From: JAAYYM01 sp964483545
GTDB taxonomy: Bacteria; Bacillota; Clostridia; Lachnospirales; Lachnospiraceae
NCBI GenBank assembly: GCA_964483545.1
Contig: CAZACC010000085.1
Span: forward strand, 1 to 8,914
DNA length: 8,914 nucleotides
Direction: 5' to 3'
Shown here: one piece after another, positions 6,228 through 8,914 of the stretch
Layout: the number at the start of each line of letters is the position of its first letter
Position numbering within the stretch: position 1 is the first letter of the stretch
Notes under the pieces: generated by a model
Told to the model about the DNA's origin: nothing
The model's input: the letters and a program-made list of their open reading frames with translations, nothing else
The model's database searches: none
Translations under genes and position numbers: made by a program

Positions 6228-6611
6228 TTATTTCAGTGTAGCTAGAAGTGCGCCTGCTTCAACAGCATCGCCCACTACACAGTCAATGCTTGCTACAGTT
6301 CCTTCCTGTGGTGCAACAACAGGGATTTCCATCTTCATTGCCTCTAAAACAACGATCGTGTCTCCTGGCTTCACTGCCTGCCCTACACTTGCTTCTACCT
6401 TAAATATTTTACCTGCTGCGCCTGCTTCAACTTTCACTGATCCTGCGCCTGCACTTGCTGCAGGAGCTGCTGGTGCTGCCTTAGGTGCTGCTACGGGAGC
6501 TGCCTTTACAGGTGCTGCTACGGGTGCTGCTACAGGTGCTGAGCCTGCTGCGCCCTCTTCTACGGTTACATCATATACGTTTCCGTTAACGGTAATGGTA
6601 TAATTTTTCAT
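6228..6611 (-). CDS. Biotin carboxyl carrier protein of the decarboxylase complex (MmdC/GcdC/1.3S type)
   Basis: A free biotinyl carrier of 127 residues. The N-terminus (1-19, MKNYTITVNGNVYDVTVEE) is the short beta segment found in OadA/1.3S-type carriers. A flexible Ala/Pro linker follows (about 21-57, repeated AAPV/KAAP blocks), then the biotinyl domain (about 58-127) with the attachment site EAMKMEIPV and biotin-accepting K93. It carries CO2 between the cytoplasmic carboxyltransferases and the membrane beta subunit. It is the only biotin domain in the window, and both carboxyltransferases lack one, so it probably serves both. AGGAGG is 8 nt before the ATG, and the gap to the OadG-like gene is 19 nt. 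An overlapping ATG 5 nt upstream is out of frame. The linker DNA is internally repetitive. Confidence 0.95.
   Translation of the reverse strand: MKNYTITVNGNVYDVTVEEGAAGSAPVAAPVAAPVKAAPVAAPKAAPAAPAASAGAGSVKVEAGAAGKIFKVEASVGQAVKPGDTIVVLEAMKMEIPVVAPQEGTVASIDCVVGDAVEAGALLATLK
6484..6540. repeat. Low-complexity GGTGCTGCTAC-type repeats in the carrier linker
   Basis: Near-identical blocks GGTGCTGCTACGGGAGCTGC, GGTGCTGCTACGGGTGCTGC and TACAGGTGCTG follow closely on each other and encode the Ala/Pro linker of the biotin carrier. Such DNA can gain or lose units without breaking the frame. Confidence 0.6.
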
Positions 6612-6630
6612 TTCATATTCCTCCTATTGG

Positions 6631-7422
6631 TTAGGCTTTCTGCCATTGATTCGTTTTTACTCTCTTTATGCTTCTGACTACAAATCCATCCGTAGAAGCT
6701 CCAGTTCCTGCCGCAATCGCTGCTGTTATAACAGCTACAAGCTCCAGATCATCAGATAACTCTTCTTTTTCAATAATCTGTGCAACTGTATGATCGACCG
6801 CCACAACGACCTTCTTCTTTTTCTTAGCAGCACTTGCTGCCTGCCACTTTGGAATCAGAGCCATAGCGCTGATAATCAGTGAAATCAGAATCAGTACTAC
6901 AAATACGGTACCCATACCAAGTAATGTATTAAGGGCGGCTTTTTCCATCTTCTCGCCGAAGGTATAATCTACATTGGTAGCTGCTGATTCCATTGTCAGA
7001 TATGGATTGTCTTTCAATATAAATTCTATAACTGCTGTTCTCTTAGTTCCTGTAATCTTTACATCGGTTACGATTTCCTTGCCGTCATAGCTTACAATCT
7101 CTGAACCGTCAATACTGACCAAATCACCCAGTTCTTCTTTTGCTGATACCCAAGAGGTAGCAGCTTCGATCATACCGTTGCCATCAACGTAAAGATTATA
7201 ACTTGTCTCGTAAGAAACGGCTACTTTTTCTGCCCCAACTTCTGCATGCTTTGCCGCATCCGCAGATGTCATATTTGCAAAAATGCCCTGTACCATGTAT
7301 TCGGATATACCAACTGCGGCCTGCTGTAGCTCAGGAGACAAAACCTCAGGTTCACTTGTTCCACATGCCGTCATACAGAAAAGAGAGACAACCAGACATA
7401 ATACTAATCTTAATTTCTTCAT
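6631..7422 (-). CDS. OadG-family sodium pump decarboxylase gamma/delta subunit with lipoprotein N-terminal domain
   Basis: A membrane subunit that by analogy with OadG/MmdD assembles and stabilises the decarboxylase pump. From the ATG at 7422 it has 263 residues. Residues 1-20 look like a lipoprotein signal peptide: MKKLRLVLCLVVSLFCMTAC, with C20 as the lipidation site. About 21-160 is a predicted extracytoplasmic domain that I do not recognise. One strong transmembrane helix (about 165-190) is followed by a Lys-rich linker (200-204) and the OadG/MmdD-like tail DDLELVAVITAAIAAGTG (224-241), TDGFVVRSIKR. Classical OadG is only about 80 residues and MmdD about 115, so the front domain is an addition. 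The frame also opens at a GTG (7434), but AAAGGTG lies 9 nt before the ATG at 7422 and includes that GTG, favouring the ATG. The upstream gene ends 17 nt away. Confidence 0.88.
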   Translation of the reverse strand: MKKLRLVLCLVVSLFCMTACGTSEPEVLSPELQQAAVGISEYMVQGIFANMTSADAAKHAEVGAEKVAVSYETSYNLYVDGNGMIEAATSWVSAKEELGDLVSIDGSEIVSYDGKEIVTDVKITGTKRTAVIEFILKDNPYLTMESAATNVDYTFGEKMEKAALNTLLGMGTVFVVLILISLIISAMALIPKWQAASAAKKKKKVVVAVDHTVAQIIEKEELSDDLELVAVITAAIAAGTGASTDGFVVRSIKRVKTNQWQKA

Positions 7423-7431
7423 ATTAAGTAT

Positions 7432-7438
7432 CACCTTT
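7432..7438 (-). promoter_or_regulatory. Ribosome binding site deciding the start of the OadG-like gene
   Basis: AAAGGTG lies 9 nt before the ATG at 7422-7420. An in-frame GTG (7434-7432) is part of this site and has no ribosome binding site of its own. Starting at the ATG also gives a clean lipoprotein signal peptide. Confidence 0.6.
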
Positions 7439-7439
7439 C

Positions 7440-8870
7440 TTAAACTGTTCCGTGTTTTTTACTTGGACGATCTTCTCTCTTTGTGAATAACATTTCAAAA
7501 GCACCGATGACATACTTTCTAGTATCCTGCGCTTCAATAATTGTATCAACGTATCCTCTCTTAGCAGCTGAAACTGCACTCATCTGAAGATCCGCATATT
7601 TCTTAGCCTGCTCATCAATCACGTCTGCACCTTGTCCATCATACATGATCTTTGCAGCCAGTTTTGCCTCCATCATACCGATAGCAGCCGTTGACCATGC
7701 AAATGTCATGTCTGCTCCGAGAGACTTGGAATTCATAGCTACATAAGCACTGCCAAATGCCTGTCCGATGATTACATTTACCTTTGGTACAGTTGCATTT
7801 GCAAACGCATATGTAAGCCTTGCAGCTGCCTTGGACAGCTTCTTTTCACAGCACATAGTTGCCTTAAAGCCCTTGGTATTTGTGAATGACAATACAGGAA
7901 TATCAAATGCATCGCAGAAAGCGATGAATTCTGCAGCCTTCTCACAACCTCTTGCTGAAAGTACTGCATCAAATGTCTTTTCCTTATTGCCCTCTGTATC
8001 ATAAACCTCAGTACGGTTGGCAACTGCACCAACAGTCGTGCCGTTTAATTTGATGAAGCCAGTTACCATGTCCTTAGCATAACCGCCCTTCACCTCAAAA
8101 AACAGATTATTATCAGCGATTTGTGATAAAGCAATGGATGTATCACCTACACAGTTTACAAGATCTGTTGAAGTTCTGTTCGGATCATCCGTACACTCAT
8201 CGAAAGAACCGTTCTCTTCGTTATTAGCAGGCAGAATCGTTACGAGCTGTCTGATTTGTCCGAGAACAGAAGCCTCATCTGCCACAATGTCTACGTCTCC
8301 GCACTCTTCACTTCTGTATGCTGCAGCTGATGTATCACATTTTCCGATTTCATTGCCATCAATTGCATTCGGAGCATTTACGAACATTCTTGCCTTGCTG
8401 GATTCCATAAATGTAAAGTCTGTCATACCTGCAAACAATGCAATTCCGCCGCCGCAATTACCGAATACAGCTGTGATTTGAGGAACCACGCCGGATGCAA
8501 GTGCCTGTTTCTGATAAATTGTACCAAAAGCATTCAGTGCATCTGTTGCTTCCTGCAGTCTGAGTCCTGCTGAATCCAGGAGTCCGATTACTGGTGCGCC
8601 CATCTTTAATGCAAAGTCATACAGGTTTGTAATTTTCTTTGCATGCATTTCACCTACCGAACCGTTCATGACAGAAGCATCCTGACTGTATACATATACC
8701 AGATTGCCGTCAATCAATCCATAACCGGTAATTACACCGTCGGCCGGAGTGTCTTGTGGTTTCATGTTAAAATCTGTTGCTCTTGCCGTAACAAGACCGC
8801 CGATTTCAACAAAACTGTTTTCATCGAGTAAAGCTTGAATTCTTTGACTCGCTTGAGAAGTGTTACTCAT
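7440..8870 (-). CDS. 12S/MmdA-like acyl-CoA carboxyltransferase subunit of the decarboxylase
   Basis: A carboxyltransferase of the crotonase fold, related to methylmalonyl-CoA decarboxylase alpha, transcarboxylase 12S and propionyl-CoA carboxylase beta. It exchanges a carboxyl group between an acyl-CoA and carrier-bound biotin. The 476 residues form two homologous halves. The first (about 10-245) contains DGVITGYGLIDGNLVYVYSQD, LLDSAGLRLQEA (97-108) and GNCGGGIALFAGMTDFTFM (137-155). The second (about 255-470) contains LSFTNTKGFKA (327-337), ARLTYAFANATVPKVNVI (350-367), GQAFGSAY (369-376) and TFAWSTAAIGMM. Several oxyanion-hole and substrate-loop motifs differ from classical members (usually DSGGARIQEG, PGFLPG and AYGGAY), and it is shorter than Veillonella MmdA (about 510), so the substrate is left open; methylmalonyl-CoA is the default guess. 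GGAGGG (8885-8880) lies 9 nt before the ATG. It is the first gene of the operon visible here. Confidence 0.9.
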   Translation of the reverse strand: MSNTSQASQRIQALLDENSFVEIGGLVTARATDFNMKPQDTPADGVITGYGLIDGNLVYVYSQDASVMNGSVGEMHAKKITNLYDFALKMGAPVIGLLDSAGLRLQEATDALNAFGTIYQKQALASGVVPQITAVFGNCGGGIALFAGMTDFTFMESSKARMFVNAPNAIDGNEIGKCDTSAAAYRSEECGDVDIVADEASVLGQIRQLVTILPANNEENGSFDECTDDPNRTSTDLVNCVGDTSIALSQIADNNLFFEVKGGYAKDMVTGFIKLNGTTVGAVANRTEVYDTEGNKEKTFDAVLSARGCEKAAEFIAFCDAFDIPVLSFTNTKGFKATMCCEKKLSKAAARLTYAFANATVPKVNVIIGQAFGSAYVAMNSKSLGADMTFAWSTAAIGMMEAKLAAKIMYDGQGADVIDEQAKKYADLQMSAVSAAKRGYVDTIIEAQDTRKYVIGAFEMLFTKREDRPSKKHGTV

Positions 8871-8914
8871 TTTGTTTGGCCCTCCATTTTATATAAATAA
8901 TTTGATTGAACATT

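Noticed and set aside
8886..8914. AT-rich TATATAAAAT-like sequence as promoter of the decarboxylase operon
   Set aside because: A start from this box would fall within the ribosome binding site, and the upstream part is cut by the window edge. The real promoter may lie beyond 8914.

Overview
The window looks like the chromosome of an anaerobic, Gram-positive member of the Clostridia. Moderate GC content, strong AGGAGG-type ribosome binding sites, a Clostridia-style sodium-pump decarboxylase operon and an ispH gene directly followed by an S1-domain gene all point that way. I cannot name a genus. All eight genes lie on the minus strand, so transcription runs from the right edge to the left. No stretch longer than about 300 bases lacks a gene. 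No tRNA, rRNA, CRISPR array, transposase or phage gene was seen.

Right part (about 8885 to 3339): a five-gene operon for a biotin-dependent, sodium-coupled carboxyl-transfer complex. The order is a 12S/MmdA-like acyl-CoA carboxyltransferase, an OadG-family small membrane subunit that carries an unusual lipoprotein domain, a free biotin carrier protein, the OadB/MmdB-type membrane decarboxylase that pumps Na+, and a 5S/OadA-like pyruvate-oxaloacetate carboxyltransferase without its own biotin domain. The single biotin carrier probably serves both carboxyltransferases. Carboxyl groups could then move from an acyl-CoA or oxaloacetate onto biotin, and either be released by the membrane subunit with Na+ export or be passed to the other acceptor, as in transcarboxylase.

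Between the membrane subunit and the 5S/OadA-like gene (4767-5035) lies a non-coding array. It holds two identical 60-bp units, a third partial unit and a diverged fourth unit, each with a small palindrome. It looks like an expanded dispersed repeat.

Left part (3323 to 1): an apparently separate operon that starts from a good extended -10 promoter overlapping a long inverted repeat. It encodes a TetR-family regulator, a BaiN/HI0933-family flavoprotein, IspH (last step of the MEP isoprenoid pathway) and an S1-domain RNA-binding protein cut by the window edge. The genes are tightly packed. ispH and the S1 gene overlap by 20 bases in different frames, with a possible +1 slippery sequence at the ispH stop codon.
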